This document shows, piece after piece, positions 36,954 to 45,086 of a stretch of 64,000 bases of DNA. The translations under genes were made by a program, and so were the position numbers. The number at the start of each line of letters is the position of its first letter. The stretch's first letter is position 1. The notes beneath the pieces are model-generated. The model was not told the origin of the DNA, ran no database searches, and worked only from the letters and a program-made list of their open reading frames with translations. This DNA comes from Pararobbsia alpina (GTDB taxonomy: Bacteria; Pseudomonadota; Gammaproteobacteria; Burkholderiales; Burkholderiaceae): positions 109,862 to 173,861 of the forward strand of contig NZ_CADIKM010000010.1 of the NCBI RefSeq assembly GCF_902859895.1. Direction: 5' to 3'.

Positions 36954-37970
36954 TTACTTCTTCGCTGCGACGATGATCTGGTCGTAGCTGCCACCGTCGG
37001 CGAAATGCGTTTGCTGAGCTTTCGCCCAGCCGCCGAAGACATCCTCGACCCTGAACGTCTTCAGGGGCTTGAACTGGTCCGCGTGTTTGGCGAAGACAGC
37101 CGGATCGCGCGGACGCAGATTGTGTTCGGCGATGATCTCCTGCCCCGCGGGCGAGAACAGGAAGTCGAGATACGCCGTCGCGACCTTGCGTGTGCCGCGC
37201 TTGTCGACCACCTTGTCGACGATCGCCACCGGCGGTTCGGCCAGCAGGCTCGTCGACGGATAGACCGCTTCGAACTGGCCCTTGCCGAGGTCATTGCCGA
37301 TCAGAATCGCCTCATTCTCGAAGGTCACCAGCACATCGCCGATATCGCGCTGCATGAAGGTCGTCGTCGCGCCTCGGCCGCCAGAGTCGAGCACGGGCAC
37401 GTTGTGGAACAGTTTCGTCTCGAAATCGCGCGCCTTCGCCTCGTCGCCGCCATGCGAAGTGACATAGCCCCAGGCGGCCAGATAGCTATAGCGACCGTTG
37501 CCCGAGGTCTTCGGATTCGGGATCACGACCTGCACGCCGGGCTTCACGAGATCGTCCCAGTCCTTGATGTGCTTCGGGTTGCCCTTGCGGACCAGGAAGA
37601 TCATGGTCGTCGTATAAGGGCTGCTGTTGTTCGGAAACTTCGCGCGCCAGTCGGCCGGCACGTAGTCGCCGCGTTCGTGAAGCAGGTCGATGTCGTTCGA
37701 CTGGTTCATCGTCACGACGTCGGCCTGCAGGCCCTGGGTGACCGCCATCGCCTGTGCGCTCGACGCGCCGTGCGACTGCTTGAGCTCGACGGTCTCGCCG
37801 GCCGTTTTCTTGTAGGACGTGACAAATGCGCTGTCGATGTCCTTGTACAGTTCGCGCGTGACGTCGTAGGAGACGTTGAGCAGCGAAGTATCCGCATGCG
37901 CGACACCCGCCGCCATGCCCAGACCCGCCAATACCAGCGCGCGCCACCGGCTCGCCCGTTTCGCCATCAT
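36954..37970 (-). CDS. sbp: Sulfate ABC transporter substrate-binding protein
   Basis: The 338-residue precursor has a signal peptide (ALVLAGLGMAAGVAHA, cleaved before DTSLLNV). The sulfate-binding family sequence follows: SYDVTRELYKDIDSAF, TMNQSNDIDLL, FLVRKGNPKHIKDWDDL, NPKTSGNGRYSYLAAWGY and a C-terminal PAGQEIIAEHNLRPRD. It would deliver sulfate or thiosulfate to the CysTWA importer. The permease and ATPase genes are not adjacent, so it is an orphan. Sulfur supply is relevant to biotin synthesis, but the gene is on the opposite strand and co-regulation is not shown. A minus-strand TACAAT lies about 30 bases upstream of its ATG. Confidence 0.93.
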   Translation of the reverse strand: MMAKRASRWRALVLAGLGMAAGVAHADTSLLNVSYDVTRELYKDIDSAFVTSYKKTAGETVELKQSHGASSAQAMAVTQGLQADVVTMNQSNDIDLLHERGDYVPADWRAKFPNNSSPYTTTMIFLVRKGNPKHIKDWDDLVKPGVQVVIPNPKTSGNGRYSYLAAWGYVTSHGGDEAKARDFETKLFHNVPVLDSGGRGATTTFMQRDIGDVLVTFENEAILIGNDLGKGQFEAVYPSTSLLAEPPVAIVDKVVDKRGTRKVATAYLDFLFSPAGQEIIAEHNLRPRDPAVFAKHADQFKPLKTFRVEDVFGGWAKAQQTHFADGGSYDQIIVAAKK

Positions 37971-38000
37971 GCTTTCACCCCTATTCTTTTAAGAAAGCCG

Positions 38001-38006
38001 ATTGTA
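38001..38006 (-). promoter_or_regulatory. Putative -10 of the sulfate-binding protein gene
   Basis: On the minus strand this hexamer reads TACAAT, about 30 bases upstream of the ATG at 37970. A second TACAAT on the plus strand at 38052-38057 faces the HMG-CoA lyase gene, giving a divergent promoter pair. Neither has a clear -35. Confidence 0.4.
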
Positions 38007-38051
38007 GCGGAGCAGGCAGCGCCTCCCGATCTCGCCCGTGCGACTCGGCTT

Positions 38052-38057
38052 TACAAT
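38052..38057 (+). promoter_or_regulatory. Putative -10 of the HMG-CoA lyase gene
   Basis: TACAAT lies 57 bases before the ATG at 38115 on the plus strand. It suggests that the lyase has its own promoter instead of being read from the liu-type genes upstream. Confidence 0.4.
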
Positions 38058-38114
38058 CAGGTGAATGTGCGTCGGACACAGGCGTGTCGGCGCCATCGAA
38101 CTGGAGAGAGACAG

Positions 38115-39023
38115 ATGAAGTTGCCGCGAAAGGTCAAGCTGGTCGAAGTCGGTCCGCGCGACGGCCTGCAAAACGAAAAGCAGTTTGTCTCGACCGCGGT
38201 CAAGGTCGAGCTGATCAACCGCTTGTCGGCCGCGGGCTTCCCGAACGTCGAGGCGGCTTCGTTCGTATCGCCGAAGTGGGTGCCCCAGATGGCCGACGGC
38301 AGCGACGTCATGCAGGCAATTCATCGGCGACGCGGTACGATCTATTCGGCGTTGACGCCCAATATGAAAGGTCTCGAGGCCGCGCTCGCCGCGCGTGTCG
38401 ATGAAGTCGTGATCTTCGGCGCCGCGAGCGAGGCGTTCTCCCGGAAGAATATCAACTGCAGCATTGCCGAGAGCATGGAACGCTTCCGCCCCGTTGCGCG
38501 TGCCGCGAAGGACGCGGGACTGCGCGTGCGTGGCGCGTTGAGTTGCGCATTCGGCTGCCCCTACCAGGGCGATGTGCCGGTCGCATCGGTGGTCAGCGTC
38601 GCGCAGATGTTCGACGAACTCGGCTGCGACGAAATCGATATCGCCGATACGATCGGGGTGGGCACCGCCGCCCAGGTCGGCACGGTATTCGATGCGGTTA
38701 CACGCGTGATCGACGGTTCGCGACTATCGGGTCATTTCCACGATACCTACGGGCAGGCGCTCGCGAATATCCTCGCGGCACTCGAAACCGGCATCACGAT
38801 TTTTCATGCATCCGTCGCCGGACTCGGCGGCTGTCCCTACGCGAAAGGCGCGACCGGCAATGTCGCGACCGAAGACGTGCTGTACCTGCTCGACGGACTG
38901 GGGATCGAGACTGGAGTCGACCTCGCGGCCGTCGTCGCGGCCGGCGATTTCATCTCGACCGCGCTCGACCGGCCCAATGGCTCGCGCGCCGGCAAGGCGC
39001 TGCTCGCCAAGGCCGCGGCCTGA
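38115..39023 (+). CDS. Hydroxymethylglutaryl-CoA lyase (LiuE type)
   Basis: This enzyme splits HMG-CoA into acetoacetate and acetyl-CoA, the last step of leucine degradation. The 302-residue product has VEVGPRDGLQNE near the N-terminus, FVSPKWVPQMAD, GCDEIDIADTIGVG, SGHFHDTYGQALAN with metal-binding His residues and the signature SVAGLGGCPYAKGA with the catalytic Cys. GGAGAGAG precedes the ATG at 38115. It is separated from the hydratase gene by the biotin operon and the opposing sulfate-binding protein gene. Confidence 0.95.
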   Translation: MKLPRKVKLVEVGPRDGLQNEKQFVSTAVKVELINRLSAAGFPNVEAASFVSPKWVPQMADGSDVMQAIHRRRGTIYSALTPNMKGLEAALAARVDEVVIFGAASEAFSRKNINCSIAESMERFRPVARAAKDAGLRVRGALSCAFGCPYQGDVPVASVVSVAQMFDELGCDEIDIADTIGVGTAAQVGTVFDAVTRVIDGSRLSGHFHDTYGQALANILAALETGITIFHASVAGLGGCPYAKGATGNVATEDVLYLLDGLGIETGVDLAAVVAAGDFISTALDRPNGSRAGKALLAKAAA

Positions 39024-39080
39024 GAAGCCTCGTCACTCGCAACCTGCAAGCCTGCGACCCGTAACATCAGACTCTTGAAC

Positions 39081-39584
39081 ATGAACGAAACCTCCTTCGA
39101 AGCGCTGCCGGATGCCGCGAAACGCGTCGCACTCCTGCTTGAAGCCCACGGCTATGCAAAGCCCATCGTGATGCTGCCCGCGACCGGCAGGACCTCCGCC
39201 GAGGCGGCTGCGGGGCTTGGCTGCGCGATTGCGCAGATCGCCAAATCGATCATTTTCCGGCGCGTGAGCGACGATGCGCCGGTGCTCGTGATCGCCAGCG
39301 GCGCGAATCGTGTCGATGAAGCGAAGGTAGCCGCTCGCGTAGGCCCGCTCGGCAAGGCCGATGCGCGCTTCGTGCGCGAGCAGACCGGCTACGCGATCGG
39401 CGGCGTCTGTCCGATCGGCCATGCGACAAAGCCTGTCATGCTGATCGACGAAGATCTGCTCGCCCTCGACAGCCTGTGGGCCGCGGCCGGGCATCCGCAT
39501 GCCGTATTCAATCTCTCTGCGCAAGAACTGGTCGCCATGACCGGCGCGCCCGTGGTCGATGTCGCCTTGCGTGCGGATGCCTGA
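39081..39584 (+). CDS. YbaK/EbsC family protein (aminoacyl-tRNA deacylase-like)
   Basis: This 167-residue protein starts MNETSFEALPDAAKRVALLL. It has the YbaK/ProX fold landmarks: the LGCAIAQIAKSIIFR segment with the conserved Lys, VLVIASGANRVDE, GYAIGGVCPIGH and a C-terminal ALRADA. Members deacylate mischarged tRNA or are uncharacterised relatives. This one lacks a clear sign of which tRNA it serves. The ATG at 39081 is preferred over a TTG six bases upstream. The ribosome site is weak. Confidence 0.9.
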   Translation: MNETSFEALPDAAKRVALLLEAHGYAKPIVMLPATGRTSAEAAAGLGCAIAQIAKSIIFRRVSDDAPVLVIASGANRVDEAKVAARVGPLGKADARFVREQTGYAIGGVCPIGHATKPVMLIDEDLLALDSLWAAAGHPHAVFNLSAQELVAMTGAPVVDVALRADA

Positions 39585-39654
39585 CCTCCGGGGACGCCAT
39601 CGAATCCGAGGACTCGCTCCACACATGCCAGTGGGCAGGGATGGGCCTCGCCCC

Positions 39655-39660
39655 TACAAT
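39655..39660 (+). promoter_or_regulatory. Putative -10 upstream of the nitronate monooxygenase-like gene
   Basis: TACAAT lies 78 bases before the ATG at 39738 in the gap after the YbaK gene. The -35 is not clear. Confidence 0.35.
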
Positions 39661-39737
39661 AGAACGATCGTTCGCTGATGACCGCGATCCCTCGGTACAG
39701 ATGAACGCCCCGCGCGGGCGTCCACAGGAGATTCGTG

Positions 39738-40700
39738 ATGGCCCTTCCCGCCGTACTGCAGAACCTTGCGCTACCCGTTGTCGGCTCGCCGATGTTTATC
39801 GTGAGTTATCCCGAACTCGTACTGGCTCAATGCAAGGCCGGCATCGTCGGATCGTTTCCTACGCTCAATGCGCGGCCGGCCGAGGCGCTCGGCGATTGGC
39901 TCACGCAGATCGAGGAAGAACTCGCAACGTTCAAGCGCGCCCATCCTCAGGCCAAGGTCGGGCCGGTGGCAGTCAATCAGATCGTTCATACGTCGAATGC
40001 GCGGCTCGAACACGACATCCGGGTCTGCATCGAGCACCGTGTGCCGATCTTCATCACGAGCCTGCGGGCGCCACCGCGTGAAATGATCGATGCGGTGCAT
40101 GCCTACGGCGGAATCGTGCTCCACGACGTGATCAATCTTCGGCATGCGCAAAAGGCGCTCGAGGCAGGAGTCGACGGGCTGATCCTCGTCGCGGCGGGTG
40201 CGGGCGGCCATGCTGGCATGCTTTCGCCCTTCGCGCTGGTCGGTGAAACGCGGCGCCTGTTCGACGGCCCGCTCGTATTGTCGGGATCGATCGCGACGGG
40301 GAGTGCCATTCTCGCGGCGCAGGCGATGGGTGCCGATCTCGCTTATGTCGGCACGCGATTTATCGCGACTCAGGAAGCCCATGCGGCGGAACACTACAAG
40401 AAGGCGATCGTCGATGCGAAGGCATCCGACATCGTCTACACGAACCTGTTCACGGGCGTGCACGGCAACTACATCAAGCAAAGCATCGTGAACTCGGGAC
40501 TCGATCCGGACAACCTTCCCGAGTCCGACAAGACGCGCATGGATTTCGGCGACGGCGGTGCGAAAGCCAAGGCCTGGCGTGATATCTGGGGTGCCGGACA
40601 GGGTGTCGGCCTGATGGACGACGTGCCGACGGTCGGCGAACTCGTCAGCCGGCTCAGCGCCGAATACGAAACCGCCCGCAACCGAATCGGCGCAATCTAA
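39738..40700 (+). CDS. NAD(P)H-dependent flavin oxidoreductase / nitronate monooxygenase family
   Basis: The 320-residue TIM-barrel flavoprotein starts MALPAVLQNLALPVVGSPMF. FMN-binding landmarks are VAAGAGGHAGMLSPFALVGE, PLVLSGSIATGSAILAA and GADLAYVGTRFIATQEA. These fit the 2-nitropropane dioxygenase/nitronate monooxygenase family, which also contains enoyl-ACP reductase FabK relatives and other NAD(P)H oxidoreductases, so the substrate is open. AGGAG is seven bases before the ATG. The gene ends just before a stretch of imperfect tandem repeats. Confidence 0.9.
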   Translation: MALPAVLQNLALPVVGSPMFIVSYPELVLAQCKAGIVGSFPTLNARPAEALGDWLTQIEEELATFKRAHPQAKVGPVAVNQIVHTSNARLEHDIRVCIEHRVPIFITSLRAPPREMIDAVHAYGGIVLHDVINLRHAQKALEAGVDGLILVAAGAGGHAGMLSPFALVGETRRLFDGPLVLSGSIATGSAILAAQAMGADLAYVGTRFIATQEAHAAEHYKKAIVDAKASDIVYTNLFTGVHGNYIKQSIVNSGLDPDNLPESDKTRMDFGDGGAKAKAWRDIWGAGQGVGLMDDVPTVGELVSRLSAEYETARNRIGAI

Positions 40701-40712
40701 GGCGGCCGCCCC

Positions 40713-40778
40713 CTTTGGTTGAGCCCTTGGGTTGAGCCTTTGTGAGTTGGGCCCTTGGGTTGGGCTCTTGGGTTGGAC
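40713..40778. repeat. Imperfect 12-15 bp tandem repeats between convergent genes
   Basis: Five units of the form CCTTGGGTTGAGC with small changes fill most of the 87-base gap between the nitronate monooxygenase-like and yggT stop codons. No stem with a T-run is present. Like the array between metH and psiF, it lies between convergent genes. Confidence 0.65.
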
Positions 40779-40787
40779 CGGCCGGCG

Positions 40788-41351
40788 CTACAGGCTGAAC
40801 ATCGTCGCTGAAAAGGTGAGCTTCGCGAGTACGATCAGCAGGACCTGGATGATCAGGAACAGCACGAGCGGCGACATATCCATACCGCCGATCAATGGAA
40901 TCGCGCGGCGAATCGGATTCAGGAAGGGCGCGGTAAGCTGCATCGCAACCTGCATGGCGGGCGAGCGCGGGTTGACCCACGAGAGCACGGCAAGCAGCAG
41001 GGTCGTCCACAGCAGGAGCGAAAGCCCCCATTTGCAAACCGTCAGCAAAGCAATGAGCAGCCCTTGCGGGAACAGCCCCAGCGGCGAACCACCCGCGGCG
41101 CTCACGACCAGAACGAGATACAGCACGGCGATCAGATAGGCCGCGACAATACTTGTCCAGTCGACATTGCGCACATTCGGAATGATCTTGCGTAACGGCA
41201 ACACCAGCCAATTGCTGAGCTGGTAGACCCCATGCGAGACGGGATTGAACGGTGGCAGGCGCACGGCCAGCATCCAGGCACGCAGCAGGAGCACCGCTCC
41301 GAATAGGGAAAATAGTGTGTCGAGCAAAAAACTGGCTACGTCGCCGAACAT
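40788..41351 (-). CDS. YggT family membrane protein
   Basis: The 187-residue protein has two YggT repeats, each with paired transmembrane helices. The first is near residues 5-85, with WMLAVRLPPFNPVSHGVYQL and PLRKIIPNV. The second is near 100-185, with SWVNPRSPAMQVAMQLTAPF and NPIRRAIPLIGGMDMSPLVL. The motif of a short loop with an N-P-(I/L)-R-(R/K)-I-(I/L)-P signature appears twice. YggT proteins are linked to osmotic stress and to membrane or division functions, but the molecular role is not fixed. Length is normal for the two-repeat form. Confidence 0.93.
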   Translation of the reverse strand: MFGDVASFLLDTLFSLFGAVLLLRAWMLAVRLPPFNPVSHGVYQLSNWLVLPLRKIIPNVRNVDWTSIVAAYLIAVLYLVLVVSAAGGSPLGLFPQGLLIALLTVCKWGLSLLLWTTLLLAVLSWVNPRSPAMQVAMQLTAPFLNPIRRAIPLIGGMDMSPLVLFLIIQVLLIVLAKLTFSATMFSL

Positions 41352-41623
41352 TGAAACTCCTCTGTGGACTCACTTGACTTATGCTCCGGCGAATTGTCGC
41401 ATGAGGCACGCTTTGTGCGGCACTGAGCCCGCGACGATCCGGTGGGCGACTGCGTGGAGTTTCGTGGGGCCGAACCGGACCCGCGGACGCAAGGACACAC
41501 CGCATCTCGAGAAAATACGGACGAAAAAAAACCGCGACACGCAACTCGCGGCAAGACTTTGATCTGAAGGGTTAGCGGGGGATCTGTCGCGTTAGCGGAG
41601 GTTCGGACCGCGGGTTCGGACGA

Positions 41624-41950
41624 TCAATTGGAACGGTATCCGTTACGGAGGTCCTGAACTTGCCGGCTGGGTTCGCTCTGATTCGCGGGAGCGCGCGTCG
41701 AACGTTCGGCGTTGTAGCGGTTGACATCGGTCCGGATCGAATTGCTACGCGGCGCGTTCTCAACCGGCGCACGGGCATTGCCGTGAAGATCCTCGCTTAC
41801 CGGCGTGAAACCACCCACCCCCGAGCGTAAGGTGCCGGCCAGCGCATTCGTGCCGAGGCATGCCGATAGACAGGCAACGATCAGCAGGAGCGCTTTGAAT
41901 CCCGTTTTGAATCCCAACCACGAAGGCATGATATCGACTGCGTCACTCAT
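41624..41950 (-). CDS. Small exported protein, possible lipoprotein, unknown function
   Basis: A 108-residue protein starts MSDAVDIMPSWLGFKTGFKA. A hydrophobic segment ALLLIVACLSACLGTNALAG contains LSAC, which fits a lipobox, or signal peptidase I could cut after ALA. The mature part is polar, rich in Arg, Asn and Ser, with no Cys and no recognised domain. An ATG at 41929 would shorten the N-terminus and leave a better signal peptide. The upstream ribosome site is weak. I do not recognise the family. Confidence 0.55.
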   Translation of the reverse strand: MSDAVDIMPSWLGFKTGFKALLLIVACLSACLGTNALAGTLRSGVGGFTPVSEDLHGNARAPVENAPRSNSIRTDVNRYNAERSTRAPANQSEPSRQVQDLRNGYRSN

Positions 41951-42466
41951 AGAGGTGCAACGGCAAAACCATCGCTGGAGTCCTCGGCCGACCTGTCACG
42001 TGATGCGTTCATCATGCATCGACAGGCGTTGCCGATGACGCCAATTTAGGTACCTGCCGAAGCGCTGTCGAGTGTAAAAATGTTAGGTAGAAAGCGTGGA
42101 TGTAACTTCCTGTTACCGTATAAAAGTCCTGTTCGAATAGGGACTTAACAGAGATCACGCGGCGGCCGGCGGGCGACGCCGGGAGGCGCGGCGGGCCCAT
42201 GCTTGATCGTCTGCACGACGCTTTGGAACACATTCGAACCTTGCCTCGGAATGGAATTTCATTGAAGCGTCCGGACCGCAAGAACCGTTCACTGTCCTGG
42301 CGCAACCATCCTGGAAATCCCGTGATTGAATAACAAGGCGCGCCTTGAAAAGCGAAGATGAACAGTCGCACATTCTCTCAGCGCATCAATTGAAGCGCGA
42401 AATGAATTTGCCTGTTTAATTTCGGAGATGGACAATCCACGCACTTGTTCCTTATTTTCCCTTCTC
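41951..42466. other. Intergenic region, AT-richer than surroundings
   Basis: About 516 bases separate the small exported protein gene (minus) and the symporter gene (plus). The central part (42060-42160) is lower in GC and includes a short inverted repeat AAGTCC...GGACTT at about 42126-42148 and GTATAA-like sequence, consistent with divergent promoters. No gene is seen. Confidence 0.4.
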
Positions 42467-43471
42467 ATGTCGCGCCCTCGATTCCTGCCGGACAATTTCA
42501 CGCTATCGCTGATCACCACCGTCGTGATCGCGAGTTTGCTGCCTTGTCGCGGCGGCGTCGCGGTCGCCTTCAACGGCCTGACCACCATCGCCATCGCGCT
42601 GCTGTTCTTCCTGCATGGGGCCAAGCTCTCGAGCGAAGCGATCGTCGCGGGTGCGACACATTGGCGGCTGCACCTGCTGGTGTTTTGCTCGACCTTCATC
42701 ATGTTCCCGCTGATCGGCCTCGCGCTCCAGCCGATCTTCGCCCCGCTGATCACCCCCGCGCTCTATGCGGGCGTGCTGTTCCTCTGTGTATTGCCGTCGA
42801 CCGTCCAGTCGTCGATCGCCTTTACGTCGATCGCGCGCGGCAATGTGTCGGCTGCCGTCTGCAGCGCATCCGCTTCGAGCCTGATCGGCATTTTCCTCAC
42901 GCCGCTCATCGCGAGCCTGATCGTGGAAACACAGGGCAGCGCGCACACCTCGGTGCTCGAGTCGATGGGCAATATCGTGCTTCAACTGCTGGTCCCGTTT
43001 GTCGCGGGCCATCTGGCACGGCGCTGGATCGGCAGCTGGATCGAGCGCAACAAGAGCGTGCTGCGCTTCGTCGACCAGGGTTCGATTCTGCTGGTCGTGT
43101 ACGTCGCGTTCAGTGAGGCCGTGGTGGAGGGGCTCTGGCACCATATGACGCTCACCTCGCTGTTGCTGTTGGCTGTCGTGTGTGGCGTGTTGCTCACCAT
43201 CGCGCTGGTCATCACCAGCGTGGCCGCAAAGCAGTTCGGCTTCAACAAGGCCGACCAGATCACGATTATTTTTTGCGGCTCGAAGAAGAGTCTCGCTTCG
43301 GGAATTCCGATGGCGAAGGTGATCTTCGCGAGCAATGCGGTGGGCGCGGTCGTGCTGCCCCTGATGCTGTTCCATCAGATCCAGCTGATGACCTGCGCGG
43401 TGCTCGCACAGCGTTGGGGCGCGCGGGCCGACGCCGGCAACGCGAAACTCGCGCCGTCGCCGCGCGCCTAG
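42467..43471 (+). CDS. Bile acid:sodium symporter family protein
   Basis: The 334-residue membrane protein belongs to the BASS/SBF superfamily in its SBF-like (YfeH-type) branch. It starts MSRPRFLPDNFTLSLITTVV and shows about ten hydrophobic segments. Conserved stretches include FFLHGAKLSSEAI, LPSTVQSSIAFTSIARGNVS, VPFVAGHLARRWIG and FCGSKKSLASGIPMAKVIF, the last being a hallmark of this branch. Transport of an organic anion with Na+ is likely; the substrate is unknown. The frame is open to an ATG at 42428, but the start at 42467 matches the usual N-terminus better. Confidence 0.88.
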   Translation: MSRPRFLPDNFTLSLITTVVIASLLPCRGGVAVAFNGLTTIAIALLFFLHGAKLSSEAIVAGATHWRLHLLVFCSTFIMFPLIGLALQPIFAPLITPALYAGVLFLCVLPSTVQSSIAFTSIARGNVSAAVCSASASSLIGIFLTPLIASLIVETQGSAHTSVLESMGNIVLQLLVPFVAGHLARRWIGSWIERNKSVLRFVDQGSILLVVYVAFSEAVVEGLWHHMTLTSLLLLAVVCGVLLTIALVITSVAAKQFGFNKADQITIIFCGSKKSLASGIPMAKVIFASNAVGAVVLPLMLFHQIQLMTCAVLAQRWGARADAGNAKLAPSPRA

Positions 43472-43859
43472 CGTGGCAGGCTCCTGTAGCGTACATGCAC
43501 AGGTGATTGATCCGGGTACCAGGCCTTTGACAGTGCGCTGCAACAGGCCTTTCTTCAACGCCGTGATGCGCCCTCAGACGCCTCCCCCTAGGTTGGCCGC
43601 ATGTAGTCTTGACGCACTGCGGTGAAATCTTTACATCCACCTTTCATCCCTTGAAGGGCGCGCCCCGGTTCCCAGCCGCTCCCAGCCTCCGCACACGCGC
43701 TCTCCCGTCGGTCGCCAGCCCTCAGCCCCTGGTCCTTTCGAAGCCCCGGCCCAGCCATCCTCTCCCGCAAGCATTCCGTAGCCAGGCACACGACTTGCCA
43801 TCCACGTAGGACATTCAGGCGAAAGCGAGGCTTCGGGCCCGCGTTCAAAGGATCCTCTC
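43472..43859. other. Intergenic region, no gene seen
   Basis: About 388 bases lie between the symporter gene and the acyl-CoA dehydrogenase-like gene. The sequence from 43640 to 43800 is C-rich on the plus strand with no recognisable coding in any frame. AAAGGA near its right end is the ribosome site of the next gene. Confidence 0.4.
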
Positions 43860-45086
43860 GTGAACCCTATGCTTGGCTCCAAGCAATCTCCGCCCCACCG
43901 CGGACCCGCACCCGGGGATTCGGAAACCGCCTTCCCGCCACTCACGGGACTTTCCCCCACCCAGACCTCACGCGACGCACGCAGCCAAGACGACGCGCAG
44001 GGCAGCACTCGCGAGCGCGTCACCGATGCCCCTTCCGATCCGGTGCTGACGGACGCGGTGACCCAACTCGGCCGGTTTCTCGCGCATCTGTCCTTCGAAC
44101 GCGATGACCCTGCCGATGTCGGCCGCGCGCTTGCCGTCCTGGTCGACGGCGGGCTCGACCGCCTGCCTCTGCCGGGCAAGGGCCGCACGCTCGACCGGTG
44201 GCGCCTGCTCGCCACCGTGGCGGAGCATGACCTCGGTCTCGTCAAGCTGTTCGAAGGCCATACCGATGCACTGGCGATCCTGGCCGAATTGCACGCGCCC
44301 ACGCCTCCAGCGGGCAGCCGCTGGGGCGTGTGGGCTGCCGAGGCACCCGATTTGCGCCTGCGCCTCGAGCGCCGCGAAGGTGAGGGCGCGGACCCGGACG
44401 AGGTCGTCCTGTCCGGCACCAAGACGTGGTGCGCGGGCGCCGCTTCGCTAACCCATGCACTCGTCACGTGCCGCGACAGCGCGGACCGGCCCCGGCTCGT
44501 TGCCGTCGCACTGGATCAACCCGGCGTACGGATTTCAACACGCAACTGGCACGCGGTCGGGATGGCCGCGACCGCGAGTGCCGACGTCCACTTCGAACAC
44601 GTCACCGCGCATTTGATCGGCGGACCGGGCGCCTATCTGTCGCGGCCCGGCTTCTGGCACGGCGGCGGGGGGATCGCCGCGTGCTGGTTCGGGGCTGCGC
44701 AGATGCTCGCGCGCACGCTTCACGGCGCCGCACGCGAGAAGCGCGACGGTCATCGGTCCGCACATCTCGGCGCGGTCGACGTGACGCTCGACGGTGCCGC
44801 CGCGGTTCTACGCGAAACGGCGGCCTGGATCGATCGCACACCGCGCGCCGATCCGATCCGGCCCGTGCTGCGCGCACGTCTTCATGTCGAGCAGGCGGCC
44901 AGCGCCGTCCTCGAGCGCGCGTGCCGCTCGCTGGGCGCTGGTCCGATGTGCCGCAACGAAGCCTTTGCTCACTGTGTTGCCGATCTACCGGTATTCTTGC
45001 GACAAAGCCACGCAGAGCACGATCTCGCTGCGCTCGGCGACCTCCTTGCACAACAAGAACAGGACAATCTCGGATGGAAGCTCTGA
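43860..45086 (+). CDS. Acyl-CoA dehydrogenase-like protein of unknown substrate
   Basis: The 408-residue protein begins at GTG 43860, with AAAGGA upstream; an ATG at 43869 is possible. The first 65 residues are low-complexity. The rest matches the acyl-CoA dehydrogenase fold in a shortened form: a helical part with LLATVAEHDLGLVKLFEGHTDAL, a middle beta domain with LSGTKTWCAGA (FAD/substrate region) and GMAATASADVHFEHV, and a C-terminal helical domain with LHVEQAASAVLERACRSLGA. I do not see the usual C-terminal catalytic Glu motif, so it may use FAD differently. It overlaps the PIG-L deacetylase gene by 13 bases, so the two are coupled. Relatives occur beside deacetylase, methyltransferase and glycosyltransferase genes. 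Confidence 0.8.
   Translation: MNPMLGSKQSPPHRGPAPGDSETAFPPLTGLSPTQTSRDARSQDDAQGSTRERVTDAPSDPVLTDAVTQLGRFLAHLSFERDDPADVGRALAVLVDGGLDRLPLPGKGRTLDRWRLLATVAEHDLGLVKLFEGHTDALAILAELHAPTPPAGSRWGVWAAEAPDLRLRLERREGEGADPDEVVLSGTKTWCAGAASLTHALVTCRDSADRPRLVAVALDQPGVRISTRNWHAVGMAATASADVHFEHVTAHLIGGPGAYLSRPGFWHGGGGIAACWFGAAQMLARTLHGAAREKRDGHRSAHLGAVDVTLDGAAAVLRETAAWIDRTPRADPIRPVLRARLHVEQAASAVLERACRSLGAGPMCRNEAFAHCVADLPVFLRQSHAEHDLAALGDLLAQQEQDNLGWKL

Noticed and set aside
42110..42150. Possible tRNA T-arm (GTTCGAAT)
   Set aside because: The flanking bases do not form a five-base T-stem, and no anticodon or acceptor arm is present upstream.
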